From Corynebacterium sp. ACRPS (GTDB lineage Bacteria; Actinomycetota; Actinomycetes; Mycobacteriales; Mycobacteriaceae): a stretch of DNA of 64,000 nt. The stretch spans positions 62,001-126,000 of the forward strand of contig NZ_JAKRMY010000001.1 in assembly GCF_022346005.1 (NCBI RefSeq), read 5' to 3'. Under the pieces are notes generated by a model. The model was not told where the DNA came from, ran no database searches, and saw only the letters and a program-made list of their open reading frames with translations. Below are positions 8,967-19,379 of this stretch, one piece after another. The position numbers and the translations under genes are program-made. Each line of letters starts with the position of its first letter. The first letter of the stretch is position 1.

Positions 8967-9290
8967 ATGTCCATGATTGATATCAAGAAACCGCAAGACG
9001 TATCCACCGCCACCACCGTTACCCTCGGCCTTATCGGTGGTTGGGTCACCGCCCGCGAGACCGGCATTCGCCCGCTCGGCGGCGTCATCCTCGGCGCAGC
9101 GGGCCTATGGGCCGGCCGTTCTTGGGCCAAGAAGACCAACCCCGCCACGACCGCAGGCCTGTCCGCCCTGTATGTCGGCGCGTTCGGCGCCTCCCACCCA
9201 TTGGCAAAGAAGATTGGTTCCTGGCCAGCAGTCCTCGCCGTGACGGCCGCCTCCGCAGGCGCTGCCTACGCGCTTTCCGATGCCAAGTAG
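8967..9290 (+). CDS. Small conserved membrane protein
   Basis: 107 residues. It has three or four short Ala/Gly-rich hydrophobic segments (roughly residues 18-50, 62-78 and 84-103) separated by basic patches (GRSWAKKTNP, HPLAKKIG), suggesting a small inner-membrane protein. I do not recognise a characterised family. A second in-frame ATG lies at 8973, but the -10 spacing favours 8967. A strong terminator follows. Confidence 0.6.
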   Translation: MSMIDIKKPQDVSTATTVTLGLIGGWVTARETGIRPLGGVILGAAGLWAGRSWAKKTNPATTAGLSALYVGAFGASHPLAKKIGSWPAVLAVTAASAGAAYALSDAK

Positions 9291-9311
9291 TCCACCCCGC
9301 CACATACACAA

Positions 9312-9350
9312 CAGCACCATGGTCCCCCGCCAAGGAGGATCATGGTGCTG
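9312..9350. terminator. Terminator between converging genes
   Basis: Perfect 10-bp stem CAGCACCATG (9312-9321) / CATGGTGCTG (9341-9350), then AATGGTTTTG on the plus strand. It ends the 107-aa gene and may also serve the META-domain gene. Confidence 0.6.
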
Positions 9351-9367
9351 AATGGTTTTGTGAGTAT

Positions 9368-9883
9368 TTACTCCACAACGTTGAAGACAACGGCGTTGTC
9401 CTCAGTGCCCAGTGCGGCCTGGCCGTCAGGCAGAGCATAGAAGGAAGGCTCGGACTCGAGGACGTCACGCAGGGAATCAGAAAGTGCCTGGGTGTGGTCA
9501 TCACACGCCACCTTGGTGGAGACGAAGTCACCTACGTGAATGGTGCCATCCTTATCCACATCGTAGGAGGTGGTGTAGGTATTGCAGCCATCATCGAGAA
9601 CCAGGGACTGATCCTTGTCGAACTGCACGGTGAACTGACCGTCTTCCTTAACGGAGTGCAGCTCACCGGTGATGGTCTGGCCCTCGATGTTGGGCACCAG
9701 CTTGTCAGCGTCTGCCGGCAGGGATTCCACCAGGTCGCTCTTGGCGGTGGTGTCTGCCACCTCGGTGCCGGGCTCAGCCGGTGCCGGGTTTGCTGCGGGT
9801 TCCTCAGCGTTTGCTACGCCCATGGTCATGAGCGCAGCTGCGGAGACGGACATCGTCGCGGTTGCAATCTTTTTCAAAGTCAT
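9368..9883 (-). CDS. Secreted META-domain-like protein
   Basis: 171 residues. A Sec signal peptide is clear: basic MTLKKIA, a hydrophobic Ala/Met-rich core, then GVANAEE with cleavage likely after ANA. A Pro/Ala/Glu-rich linker follows. Residues ~90-171 carry the META (HslJ-like) pattern: CNTY near the start, STKVACDDHTQALSDSL, and a final L-G-x-N-A-V-V-F strand. The two cysteines (in DDGCN and VACDD) could form a disulfide. The role is unknown; META proteins are cell-envelope associated. ATG 9883 rather than 9889 is supported by TAGATT 7 nt upstream. Confidence 0.6.
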   Translation of the reverse strand: MTLKKIATATMSVSAAALMTMGVANAEEPAANPAPAEPGTEVADTTAKSDLVESLPADADKLVPNIEGQTITGELHSVKEDGQFTVQFDKDQSLVLDDGCNTYTTSYDVDKDGTIHVGDFVSTKVACDDHTQALSDSLRDVLESEPSFYALPDGQAALGTEDNAVVFNVVE

Positions 9884-9890
9884 ACCCATT

Positions 9891-9896
9891 AATCTA
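9891..9896 (-). promoter_or_regulatory. -10 element of a leaderless transcript (META-domain gene)
   Basis: TAGATT, 7 nt before ATG 9883. Confidence 0.5.
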
Positions 9897-9987
9897 CCCC
9901 TGCCGGATGGGCATCCAACAGGGGTGTAAACGAATCGTTATCTAATCCGCAGCTATTTCACAGTGACAACGATTTTAGATAGCGCGG

Positions 9988-11475
9988 CTAGCTTTGGCGC
10001 TTAGCTTCATAGGCTGCACCCACCTTGTACAGGCGGTCATCCTGGAAAGCCGGTGCCATGATCTGCAAACCGGTAGGCAAGTTGGTATCGGCGGCCAGGC
10101 CGGAAGGCACGGACATGCCGCACAGGCCGGCCAGGTTTAGCGGCAAGGTGCACAGGTCGAAGTTGTACATCGCCATGGGGTCTTCGGCCTTCTCCCCCAG
10201 CTTGAACGCGGTGGTTGGGGTGGTCGGCGAGACTAGTACGTCAGCCTGCTCAAAGGCGCGGGCAAAGTCCTGGGCCACGAGGGTGCGCACGCGCTGCGCC
10301 TGCAGGTAGTAGGCATCGTAGTAGCCCACGGACAGCGCATACGTGCCCAGCATGATGCGGCGCTTGACCTCGGGGCCGAAGCCCTCTGCGCGCGACTGGG
10401 ACATGACCTGCTCCGCGGAGTGGGATCCGTCATCGCCAGCGCGCAGGCCGTAGCGCATGCCATCGAAGCGGGCCAGGTTGGACGAGACCTCACACGGCAT
10501 GATCAGGTAGTAGGCAGCCAAGGCCTCGTCGAAGTGCGGGCAGTCCACCTCGACGATTTCCGCGCCCTGCTCGCGCAGCTGTTCCACGGCGGCGTGGTAG
10601 TTCTCCATCACGCCGTCCTGCCAGCCATCGCGCTCGAATTGCTTAATGAGGCCTACCTTGACGCCGCTCAGATCACCCTTCGCGCCTTCGCGGGCGGCCT
10701 CCACCACGGGGGCAACAGGCCTGTCCACAGACGTGGCGTCGAAGGCATCGTGGCCGGCAATAACCTCGTGCAAGAGCGCGGTATCCAGGACGGTACGGCC
10801 ACAGGGACCCGCCTGGTCCAGCGAGGACGCGGCTGCAATCAGGCCGTAGCGAGATACCGTGCCGTAGGTGGGCTTTACGCCCACGGTATTGGTCAGCGCC
10901 GACGGCTGGCGAATGGATCCGCCGGTATCGGTACCAATACCTAATGGAGCTTGCCCCGAAGCCAGCGCCGCTGCAGTGCCGCCACCGGAACCGCCCGGGG
11001 TGCGCTCGGTGTCATACGGGTTGTGAACCGGGCCAAATGCGGAGTTCTCATTGGACGAACCCATCGCAAACTCATCCAGGTTCGTCTTGCCAAGGATCGG
11101 GATGCCGGCCTCGCGCAGGCGCTTGGTCACCGTCGCATCATACGGAGACATGTAGCCTTCGAGCATCTTGGATGCGGCGGTAGTGGGGGCATCGGTAGTA
11201 ACCAGCAGGTCTTTTAGAGCCAGCGGCACACCGGCCAGTGCCGATGCGGGCTTTTCGCCGGCGTCGAGGGCCTTATCCACGACATCGGCAGCCGCCAATG
11301 CTTCCTCCTGCCCCACGTGCAGGAAGGAGTTGAGTTCCGGGTTGGTTTCCGCAATGCGATCCAAAAAGGCCTGGGTGACCTCGCGGGAGGTCACCTCGCG
11401 CGCGTGAATCTTGTCCGCCAGCTCGGCGGCGGTCAAAGAGGTCAGCCCCTCCGCAGGTACGACAACGTTGGTCAT
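9988..11475 (-). CDS. gatA: Asp-tRNA(Asn)/Glu-tRNA(Gln) amidotransferase subunit A
   Basis: 495 residues, the usual GatA length. GatA is the amidase that releases ammonia from glutamine for transamidation of mischarged tRNA. The amidase signature is visible: ALKDLLVT (catalytic Lys), [20 protein letters not shown], and the Ser-rich [14 protein letters not shown] leading to [14 protein letters not shown] with the cis-Ser and nucleophilic Ser. The start ATG directly abuts the gatC stop (TAAATG), with the ribosome-binding GGAGG inside the end of gatC, so the two are translationally coupled. Confidence 0.96.
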   Translation of the reverse strand: MTNVVVPAEGLTSLTAAELADKIHAREVTSREVTQAFLDRIAETNPELNSFLHVGQEEALAAADVVDKALDAGEKPASALAGVPLALKDLLVTTDAPTTAASKMLEGYMSPYDATVTKRLREAGIPILGKTNLDEFAMGSSNENSAFGPVHNPYDTERTPGGSGGGTAAALASGQAPLGIGTDTGGSIRQPSALTNTVGVKPTYGTVSRYGLIAAASSLDQAGPCGRTVLDTALLHEVIAGHDAFDATSVDRPVAPVVEAAREGAKGDLSGVKVGLIKQFERDGWQDGVMENYHAAVEQLREQGAEIVEVDCPHFDEALAAYYLIMPCEVSSNLARFDGMRYGLRAGDDGSHSAEQVMSQSRAEGFGPEVKRRIMLGTYALSVGYYDAYYLQAQRVRTLVAQDFARAFEQADVLVSPTTPTTAFKLGEKAEDPMAMYNFDLCTLPLNLAGLCGMSVPSGLAADTNLPTGLQIMAPAFQDDRLYKVGAAYEAKRQS

Positions 11476-11772
11476 TTACTCTCCTCCCAAAATCTGCGGC
11501 ACGACGAATCGCTCATCTTCCACGGCCGGCGCTTGGTCCAAGGCCTGCTCGGCGGTAAGGGTGCGCACGATGACGTCTTCGCGCATCGGTGCATCCACGG
11601 AGTGCGGGTGGCTCATCGGTTCCACGCCTTCAGTGTCCACGTTCCTTACTGCGGAAACGGAATCAACAATTTCATCAATCTGGCTTGCGAATTGGGCTAG
11701 CTCTTCATCGCTTAATGCCAGGCGGGAAAGCTTGGCAAGGTGGGCTACCTCATCACGCGAAATCTCAGACAC
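11476..11772 (-). CDS. gatC: Asp-tRNA(Asn)/Glu-tRNA(Gln) amidotransferase subunit C
   Basis: 98 residues. GatC is the small belt subunit stabilising GatA-GatB. The N-terminus [21 protein letters not shown] and the C-terminal LRED-like stretch (PMREDVIV), followed by [18 protein letters not shown], match the family. It starts with GTG 11772 after a GGAG Shine-Dalgarno (AAAGGATGGAG), unlike the leaderless genes nearby. It is first in the gatC-gatA operon; gatB is separate at 3103-4608. Confidence 0.93.
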   Translation of the reverse strand: MSEISRDEVAHLAKLSRLALSDEELAQFASQIDEIVDSVSAVRNVDTEGVEPMSHPHSVDAPMREDVIVRTLTAEQALDQAPAVEDERFVVPQILGGE

Positions 11773-11943
11773 GCGAACTCCATCCTTTTTCCATAATCGA
11801 CGCGCAGGTGAAAATTATTTTCCCGCGCGTACTATGTAAATTGCTAAGGCTCCATGATACTGCACCAACCCGCGCGGTTGCCGAGTCACCCCGAATTATT
11901 GCCCCTTGAACGTCGCACTGTGACCCAGGTATCGTTATTGGAA

Positions 11944-11960
11944 CTATAAGCTTATAAGCT
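11944..11960 (+). promoter_or_regulatory. Promoter region of the ACT gene with an AT-rich palindrome
   Basis: Overlapping repeats TATAAGCT-TATAAGCT, including the palindrome ATAAGCTTAT, lie 20-36 nt before ATG 11980. TAAGCT or TATAAG may be the -10 element; the palindrome could be an operator. Confidence 0.35.
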
Positions 11961-11979
11961 ACTGAAAGCGTGCGACTTA

Positions 11980-12642
11980 ATGTCTTACCTAATCCGTGTC
12001 CTGCTTCCCGATACCCCTGGTAGTTTGGGCCAGCTTTCGGAGGCCTTCGGACTGGTTGACGGCAATATCCAATCCGTTGACATCGTAGAATCCTTCCCGG
12101 ATGGCACCGTCATGGATGACATCGTCATTGAACTTCCCGCAGACGCTATGGCCGATGCCTTAATTACCGCCGCCGCCTCTGTTCATGGCGTGGAAGTAGA
12201 TTCCATTCGGCCCTTCAGCGGCCGCGTGGACCGGCGCGGGCAGATCGAGTTATTAGCGCGCGTTGCCGCCAATGCCTCCAATGTCACGGCAGCGATGGAG
12301 GAAGTCGTCGCGGCTATTCCGAAGGCGGCGACCTCCACGTGGGCCATCGTCATTGACAATAATGAGCCCATTCACCGCGTCGCTTCCTCAAACGCGGCCC
12401 CTGCCGATGACGATACGATTCCGGTCGATCTCAACATCGACAGCGCGCGCACCTTGCACCCCGATAAGGACGAATGGGTGCCAGAAAGCTGGGCGCTGCT
12501 CGATTCCGCCCTGGCCGCGGCTCCCCTGGGAGATACCGGGATGGTCATCGCCATGGGTCGCACCGGCGGGCCGGAATACCTGGCCTCTGAAGTCGAGCAC
12601 CTCGGCCACATCGGCACGATTTTGGGCGCCTTCCTCAAATAA
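11980..12642 (+). CDS. ACT domain-containing protein
   Basis: 220 residues. Residues 1-70 form an ACT domain: a beta strand (SYLIRVLLPD), the PGSLGQLSEAFG ligand loop, then NIQSVDIVESF and DDIVIELP. ACT domains bind amino acids or other small ligands and regulate enzymes. The rest of the protein is not a recognised catalytic domain; it contains a helical region at ~95-125 and an acidic central stretch. Homologues are known to me only as conserved actinobacterial proteins. It is divergent from gatCA and convergent with ligA (17-nt gap). Confidence 0.7.
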   Translation: MSYLIRVLLPDTPGSLGQLSEAFGLVDGNIQSVDIVESFPDGTVMDDIVIELPADAMADALITAAASVHGVEVDSIRPFSGRVDRRGQIELLARVAANASNVTAAMEEVVAAIPKAATSTWAIVIDNNEPIHRVASSNAAPADDDTIPVDLNIDSARTLHPDKDEWVPESWALLDSALAAAPLGDTGMVIAMGRTGGPEYLASEVEHLGHIGTILGAFLK

Positions 12643-12659
12643 GCCCCAGCCCGGCGCGC

Positions 12660-14753
<2,094 letters not shown>

Positions 14754-14761
14754 CTAGCTAC

Positions 14762-14767
14762 TAAGGT
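14762..14767 (+). promoter_or_regulatory. -10 element of a leaderless transcript (DnaQ-like gene)
   Basis: TAAGGT, exactly 7 nt before ATG 14775. Confidence 0.5.
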
Positions 14768-14774
14768 ATGGACC

Positions 14775-15446
14775 ATGAACTTCGACGCCTCCCGCATGCT
14801 CGCCTTCGACCTTGAGACCACCTCCGCCAACCCCAAAGACGCCCGCATCGTTACCTCTGCCCTAGTCCGCATTGACGGCCACGATGTCCAGAAGGTGGAG
14901 CACCTTGCGGATCCTGGCATCGAGATCCCCCAAGCCGCCACCGACGTGCATGGGATCACAACGGAAAAGGCCCAGGCAGAAGGCCGCCCGCACGAGGAGG
15001 TCCTCAAGGACACGGTTGATGCCATCAAGGCTGCGTGGGACGACGGCCTGACACTCATCGTGTATAACGCGCCTTTTGATCTTACTGTGCTGCGCAGCCT
15101 CACTGGCGATTTCACGGTCACCGGCCCTGTCTTCGATCCGTACGTCATTGACCGCGTGAGCGATAAGTGGCGCAAGGGAAAGCGCACCCTCGGAGCGGTG
15201 TGCGAGCACTACGGCGTGGAATTGGGCAATGCGCACGAGGCTACTGCCGATGCCCTCGCTGCCGCTCGCGTGGCCTGGAAGCAGGTGCGCCAGCACTACC
15301 CCAACCTCGCGCAGATGGACGAAAACGAGCTCATGGAATTCCAAGCAGTCAAGTGGTACGAGGACCGCGTCGCCTTCAAGAAGTACCTAGAAGGCAAGGG
15401 CCGCGATGCCTCCGATGTCTCGACGGCGTGGCCGCTCATTTCCTAA
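14775..15446 (+). CDS. 3'-5' exonuclease, DnaQ (DEDD) family
   Basis: 223 residues, a stand-alone DEDDh nuclease. Motif ExoI is FDLETTSANP near residue 9, ExoII is YNAPFDLTVL near 98, and ExoIII is H-E-A-T-A-D-A near 153, giving the four acidic metal ligands and the catalytic His. It resembles DNA polymerase III epsilon-type exonucleases but lacks a polymerase-binding tail that I can identify, so it could be a proofreading or general DNA/RNA 3'-exonuclease. The start is set by the -10 spacing. It is divergent from ligA by ~50 nt, and the ArsR-type operon follows 40 nt downstream. Confidence 0.83.
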   Translation: MNFDASRMLAFDLETTSANPKDARIVTSALVRIDGHDVQKVEHLADPGIEIPQAATDVHGITTEKAQAEGRPHEEVLKDTVDAIKAAWDDGLTLIVYNAPFDLTVLRSLTGDFTVTGPVFDPYVIDRVSDKWRKGKRTLGAVCEHYGVELGNAHEATADALAAARVAWKQVRQHYPNLAQMDENELMEFQAVKWYEDRVAFKKYLEGKGRDASDVSTAWPLIS

Positions 15447-15454
15447 TCCCCTTG

Positions 15455-15490
15455 CCATATTTCTAGTGTTTTGGAATTCTAGAAATATGG
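15455..15490 (+). promoter_or_regulatory. Inverted-repeat operator overlapping the regulator start codon
   Basis: A perfect 12-bp inverted repeat CCATATTTCTAG (15455-15466) and CTAGAAATATGG (15479-15490) with a 12-nt spacer. The ATG of the ArsR-type gene (15487-15489) lies inside the right arm, and a candidate -10 element, TAGTGT (15464-15469), overlaps the left arm. The arrangement fits autorepression by the downstream winged-helix protein. It lacks a T-tract, so it is not an obvious terminator for the upstream gene. Confidence 0.6.
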
Positions 15491-15984
15491 ATTCCTTAGA
15501 ATCGCGCATTGCCCGTCTCGAGGCTCGCGTCACACAACTCGAAAACCCCGACCCTGACCCCGTCGAATCATCCGCGGGAGAGTCCACCATGTGGCTCGCG
15601 GATGCGCTTGAACCTTCTGACCAGCTTCCTGAAGGGTCCGTCATTTTTGGCGGCAACATCACCACCGGCCTAGGTTCCTATGTCTACCAATGGCAGCGCC
15701 CAACAAACACGGTGACCGCTGGAGATTGGTCCGACAATCTCGACCGCCTCGCCGCATTGGCGCACCCCGTGCGCGGTGAAATTCTGCGCCGCCTCCTTAG
15801 CGCACCAGCCACCGCCACAGAACTGGTGGAAGAGGAAATCGTCACCTCCACCGGCACCGCCTATCACCACCTCAGTGCGCTTACTAACGGTGGCTGGACC
15901 ACCAAGACACACGGGCAATACTCAATCCGTGCGGCCCGCGTCATCCCCCTGCTCACGATCATTACCGCAAGCGAGGATCACTAA
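15487..15984 (+). CDS. ArsR-type winged-helix transcriptional regulator
   Basis: 165 residues. Residues 1-20 are a heptad-like coiled coil (LESRIARLEARVTQLE). Residues ~85-150 are a winged helix of ArsR type: LAALAHPVRGEILRRLL (helices 1-2), ATELVEEE, the recognition-helix region TSTGTAYHHLSALTNGGW, and the wing TKTHGQYSIRA. No metal-binding CxC motif of classical ArsR sensors is present. Its stop overlaps the ATG of the serine hydrolase (TAATG), and a perfect 12-bp inverted repeat covers its own start, so it probably represses its own three-gene operon. The inducer is unknown. The frame stays open to 15406, but the operator and family length favour 15487. Confidence 0.75.
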   Translation: MDSLESRIARLEARVTQLENPDPDPVESSAGESTMWLADALEPSDQLPEGSVIFGGNITTGLGSYVYQWQRPTNTVTAGDWSDNLDRLAALAHPVRGEILRRLLSAPATATELVEEEIVTSTGTAYHHLSALTNGGWTTKTHGQYSIRAARVIPLLTIITASEDH

Positions 15985-16982
15985 TGCGAAAGCGAAAAAT
16001 GGCGCTAGCCATCACCGTCACCATCATGTCAGCAGCCCTCCTGCTCGTGATTGGGCCGCGGCGGATCGCTGTGGCCACCACGGAAACCGGCAATGCCGAA
16101 CTTTCCGCCACACTGCGCAAACACACCGAACCGGGTTTCAATAATCTCACCGCCTTCACGCTGCACGAAGGGAAAGCCACCTTCGCAGGGCTCGGCGCGG
16201 ATGAACACACAGAGGTAGAAATCGGTTCGGTGACCAAGATGTTCACCGGAGAAATAGCTCACCAGCTTGTAGAAGAAGGAAAAATAGGCCTTGATACCAC
16301 CGTGGGCGATGTCCTAGACGTTGGCCAAGCACCCATTTCCGAGGTCACAGTACAAGAGTTGCTCAACCACACCTCAGGATTACCCCGGCTAGCACAAGGG
16401 AATTTTTTCGCTGATGCAATATCGGCCGTTACTGGTGTTAATCCCTACGCAGGTGAGACCACCCAAGATATCCTCGATGCCGCCACCGAAGCGGATCTTA
16501 AAGATCGTGGAACGGAGACTTATTCCAATATGGGGTATGGACTGCTTGGCCACCTCCTGGAAACGGCAGCCGATTCAGACTATGAAGACCTGCTCCAGGA
16601 GAGAATCTTCCAACCCGCCGGAATGACGGAGTCCTACCTCATGACCCCAGGATCTGTCCCCGATGATGCCCCACGGGGCCTTACTGCCACCGGCCGGGAG
16701 GCCGATCCATGGGAGATGGGAGGCGGCAATGCCGCAGCGGGCGCACTACGATCAACCGCACATGACATGGCAGCTTTCGCCGAGTGGATTATGGATAACG
16801 GCGATATGGCCTATGGCTGGCAAAAAAGTGAAGACAACCAAAGCTTCTGGCACGACGGCGGAACGGGTGGCTACTCGACGATGCTCATCATAGATCCCGA
16901 AAATAAGCGCGCAGCCTTCGCCAATAATGACACCCCGGCGTGGACTAGTGACCTCGCCCAAGCGCTATTCGATGAGATTTAA
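15984..16982 (+). CDS. Serine hydrolase, beta-lactamase class C / penicillin-binding family
   Basis: 332 residues. An N-terminal basic stretch and hydrophobic segment (residues ~7-25) form a signal anchor or signal peptide. The catalytic SxxK is SVTK within EIGSVTKMFTG (~residue 81), the YxN motif is YSNMGYGLLG, and the third motif is HDGGTGGYSTM (HxGxTGG). This is the class C beta-lactamase / DD-peptidase / esterase fold, acting outside the membrane. Its true activity (beta-lactamase, peptidase or esterase) cannot be decided. It is translationally coupled to the regulator (1-nt overlap) and followed 9 nt later by a small membrane protein gene. Confidence 0.82.
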   Translation: MRKRKMALAITVTIMSAALLLVIGPRRIAVATTETGNAELSATLRKHTEPGFNNLTAFTLHEGKATFAGLGADEHTEVEIGSVTKMFTGEIAHQLVEEGKIGLDTTVGDVLDVGQAPISEVTVQELLNHTSGLPRLAQGNFFADAISAVTGVNPYAGETTQDILDAATEADLKDRGTETYSNMGYGLLGHLLETAADSDYEDLLQERIFQPAGMTESYLMTPGSVPDDAPRGLTATGREADPWEMGGGNAAAGALRSTAHDMAAFAEWIMDNGDMAYGWQKSEDNQSFWHDGGTGGYSTMLIIDPENKRAAFANNDTPAWTSDLAQALFDEI

Positions 16983-16991
16983 GGAATTAAA

Positions 16992-17282
16992 ATGATTACC
17001 ACCCTAATCTTTGCCGCCATCACAGCATCCGAAATCTGGGGAACGTGGAAAGCGCTCAAGAAACCACCTTCCTCGGGGATGCTTATCACGTCGGCGATTG
17101 TCAGCATCGCCATGATCGCCTTCGTTGGTAACGCCGCTCCGTGGTACAGCCTAGTCAATTATGGCTGGTGGTATGTCCTCGTAACCGCTTGCTCCCTACA
17201 CATGGGCGCCGTCGCCTGGTGTATATACACAGACCGCAGTGAAAAGTCTCCGAAGACAGATAGCCTTGGGCGAGCTGCTTAA
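16992..17282 (+). CDS. Small membrane protein of the ArsR/hydrolase operon
   Basis: 96 residues with three hydrophobic segments (about 1-17, 30-48 and 60-79) and a polar Ser/Lys-rich C-terminal tail, so probably a three-helix inner-membrane protein. I recognise no family. It follows the serine hydrolase by 9 nt with GGAATTAAA before the ATG, so co-expression is very likely. Its stop overlaps that of the convergent MetE-like gene by 4 nt. Confidence 0.65.
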   Translation: MITTLIFAAITASEIWGTWKALKKPPSSGMLITSAIVSIAMIAFVGNAAPWYSLVNYGWWYVLVTACSLHMGAVAWCIYTDRSEKSPKTDSLGRAA

Positions 17283-18196
17283 AGGTCGCCCGCATCGCGG
17301 GTGAGGATCGCGGCGGTCTCGGTTACAGAGTGCAATGAGCTTGCCGATGCCCGAGCCGGAAACACATCAAAGTGGTCCACGAGCAGCTCACGCGGCATGC
17401 CAATGCGGTCCAGGTGGCGGGCAAGCGAAATCGCCTCGTCCTGCGCGTTGGTGCCGGAAAGTGGAACGCCGACTCGGCGGCCTTCGGACAGGTGCTCGCC
17501 CATCCCATCGAAATGCTCCGGGGTAGATAGACGGTCGCGGTAGCGCGCATCAACGAGGAATGTCTTCACGGCCCCAGCCACCGACCACAGCGGCGGAGCA
17601 TGGAGATAATCCGCCTCAAACCGCAGGAGGGTCTCGAGTGCCGCCTCATCAGGGACGGCGGGGATCGAATCAAAGTCGGTGGTTCCTGGAATGCGGCCGG
17701 CGATGACATCGGCAAGCAGCGGCTCATCCAGTTGCACCACGACCTCGCCGTGGAAGCGGCGTGCGACGTCGGCGGCGTGGGTGCGGATGCCGTGCAGCAG
17801 GGCATCGGAAAGCTCTGCAAAGGCACCGGGATCGGTGAGGACGCGGTGGCCATCGGCAAGCTCGATGCTGGCCGCCAGCGACCATGGGCCAAGCGCCTGC
17901 ACCTTGATGCGAGGGACGGTCTCACCCCAGACCTGCTGCACCTCATCGAGGTCGCGCTCGAGGCGATCCCACGCGCGTCGGGTAAGCAGCTGGGGCCGAG
18001 CCGTCATGCGCCAGGAACGGGGCCCGCGGTCAATGGTGATGGCCTCGAGCATGCTGGCGGTGCGCCCTACCGAATCGGAGCCCAGCCCGCGTTCCGGCAG
18101 CTGCGGGATGGCGGGGAGCTCGGTCTCGCCAATGATGATGTCCGCTGCCTCCGCCATGGACGTGCCGGGCATGGGGCCGAGTGCGAATCCGGTCAT
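17279..18196 (-). CDS. MetE-like (B12-independent methionine synthase C-terminal domain) protein
   Basis: 305 residues, resembling the C-terminal TIM-barrel half of MetE but without the N-terminal half. It starts with FALGPMPGTSMAEAADII and contains RIKVQALGPWSLAAS and VVVQLDEPLLADVIAG. The zinc ligands typical of MetE (His-x-Cys and a distal Cys) are not evident; there is no cysteine in the protein. It is therefore unlikely to be a normal zinc methyltransferase. The same gene neighbours mnmA and ligA in mycobacteria. Here it starts immediately at the mnmA stop (TAAATG), so the two are coupled. Function unknown. Confidence 0.7.
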   Translation of the reverse strand: MTGFALGPMPGTSMAEAADIIIGETELPAIPQLPERGLGSDSVGRTASMLEAITIDRGPRSWRMTARPQLLTRRAWDRLERDLDEVQQVWGETVPRIKVQALGPWSLAASIELADGHRVLTDPGAFAELSDALLHGIRTHAADVARRFHGEVVVQLDEPLLADVIAGRIPGTTDFDSIPAVPDEAALETLLRFEADYLHAPPLWSVAGAVKTFLVDARYRDRLSTPEHFDGMGEHLSEGRRVGVPLSGTNAQDEAISLARHLDRIGMPRELLVDHFDVFPARASASSLHSVTETAAILTRDAGDL

Positions 18197-19282
18197 TTAC
18201 ACGGTCTCGCAGATGGTGCCAGAACCGATGACGATATCGCCGAGGTCATCGGGGGAAGGCAGGTACAGCACCGCGGCCTGTCCACGGGCAACGCCGGACA
18301 GCGGCTCCTCGAGCTCCAGGCGCATCGAATCCGCGGCGCGGTCCACGTGGGCGATGCACGGCACGACAGAACCGTGCGCGCGAACCTGCACCTCGCACTC
18401 AAAGTCGCCGTCCATGCCAGGGTGCAGGTACTTCAGGCGATCGGCACGGATGGCGGTGACCGCTAGGTCCTCGCGCGCGCCGACGGTCACCGTGCCCGAT
18501 GCAGCATCGATATCGGTGACGTAGCGCGGGCGGCCATCAGCAGCTGGAGCTTTAATGTCCAAGCCCTTGCGCTGGCCGATGGTGTAGTTCCACGCGCCAT
18601 CATGTTCCTTAAGCTCCGTGCCCTCTTGGTCCACGATCATGCCGGGGCGAAGCCCGATGCGCGATCCCAAGAACTGCTGGGTATTGCCGTCTGGAATGAA
18701 GCAGATGTCGTAAGAATCCGGCTTCTTCGCCGTGGAGAAACCGTGCGCCGCAGCCTCTTCGCGGATCTGCGGCTTGGGGGTGTCACCGATGGGGAAAAAG
18801 CAGTGCTCCAGCTCCTCGGCAGAAATGACGCCGAGCACATAAGACTGGTCCTTATTCTCATCCTTTGAGCGGCGCATATAACCGTCATCATCAAGCGTGG
18901 CGTAGTGTCCGGTCGCAACGGCATCAAAGCCTAGGGCCATGCCCTTTTGCAGCAATGCGCGGAATTTAATCTTCTCATTGCAGCGCAGGCAGGGATTCGG
19001 GGTTTCACCGCGAGCATAAGAATCCACGAAGTCCGTGATGACCTCTTCCTTGAATTCCTCCGAAAAGTCCCAGACATAAAACGGAATGCCCAACTTATCG
19101 CAAATGCGGCGGGCATCGGCGGAATCCTCCAGCGAGCAGCAGCCGCGGGCCTTTTCACGCGTTTGCTGCGCGTCCTTGTGCAGCGCCAGGTGCACGCCGA
19201 CGACATCGTGGCCAGCCTCCACCGCGCGGGCGGCGGCGACAGATGAGTCCACGCCGCCAGACATTGCTACCAATACTCGCAT
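18197..19282 (-). CDS. mnmA: tRNA-specific 2-thiouridylase
   Basis: 361 residues. It thiolates U34 of tRNA(Lys), tRNA(Glu) and tRNA(Gln), taking sulfur from a cysteine desulfurase. The PP-loop is [13 protein letters not shown] at the N-terminus. The catalytic cysteines are in [12 protein letters not shown] (~100) and YDICFIPDG (~195). The sequence GKGxxxR-like [12 protein letters not shown] precedes the C-terminal beta-barrel domain. A Shine-Dalgarno (AAGGGGAA) precedes the ATG, so this mRNA has a leader. A desulfurase gene that could feed it lies at 22742-23857. Confidence 0.95.
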   Translation of the reverse strand: MRVLVAMSGGVDSSVAAARAVEAGHDVVGVHLALHKDAQQTREKARGCCSLEDSADARRICDKLGIPFYVWDFSEEFKEEVITDFVDSYARGETPNPCLRCNEKIKFRALLQKGMALGFDAVATGHYATLDDDGYMRRSKDENKDQSYVLGVISAEELEHCFFPIGDTPKPQIREEAAAHGFSTAKKPDSYDICFIPDGNTQQFLGSRIGLRPGMIVDQEGTELKEHDGAWNYTIGQRKGLDIKAPAADGRPRYVTDIDAASGTVTVGAREDLAVTAIRADRLKYLHPGMDGDFECEVQVRAHGSVVPCIAHVDRAADSMRLELEEPLSGVARGQAAVLYLPSPDDLGDIVIGSGTICETV

Positions 19283-19365
19283 TGCATTCCCCTTTTAAAT
19301 ACCTCGACTACAGGCCCGAAAGTGTACTCCCTTGCCCCAACGCAGCTTAAATCGATTCCATTCCC

Positions 19366-19371
19366 TAAGCT
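19366..19371 (+). promoter_or_regulatory. Probable -10 element of the spermidine-synthase-like gene
   Basis: TAAGCT, 8 nt before ATG 19380, with no Shine-Dalgarno; near-leaderless. Confidence 0.4.
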
Positions 19372-19379
19372 TGAACCCC

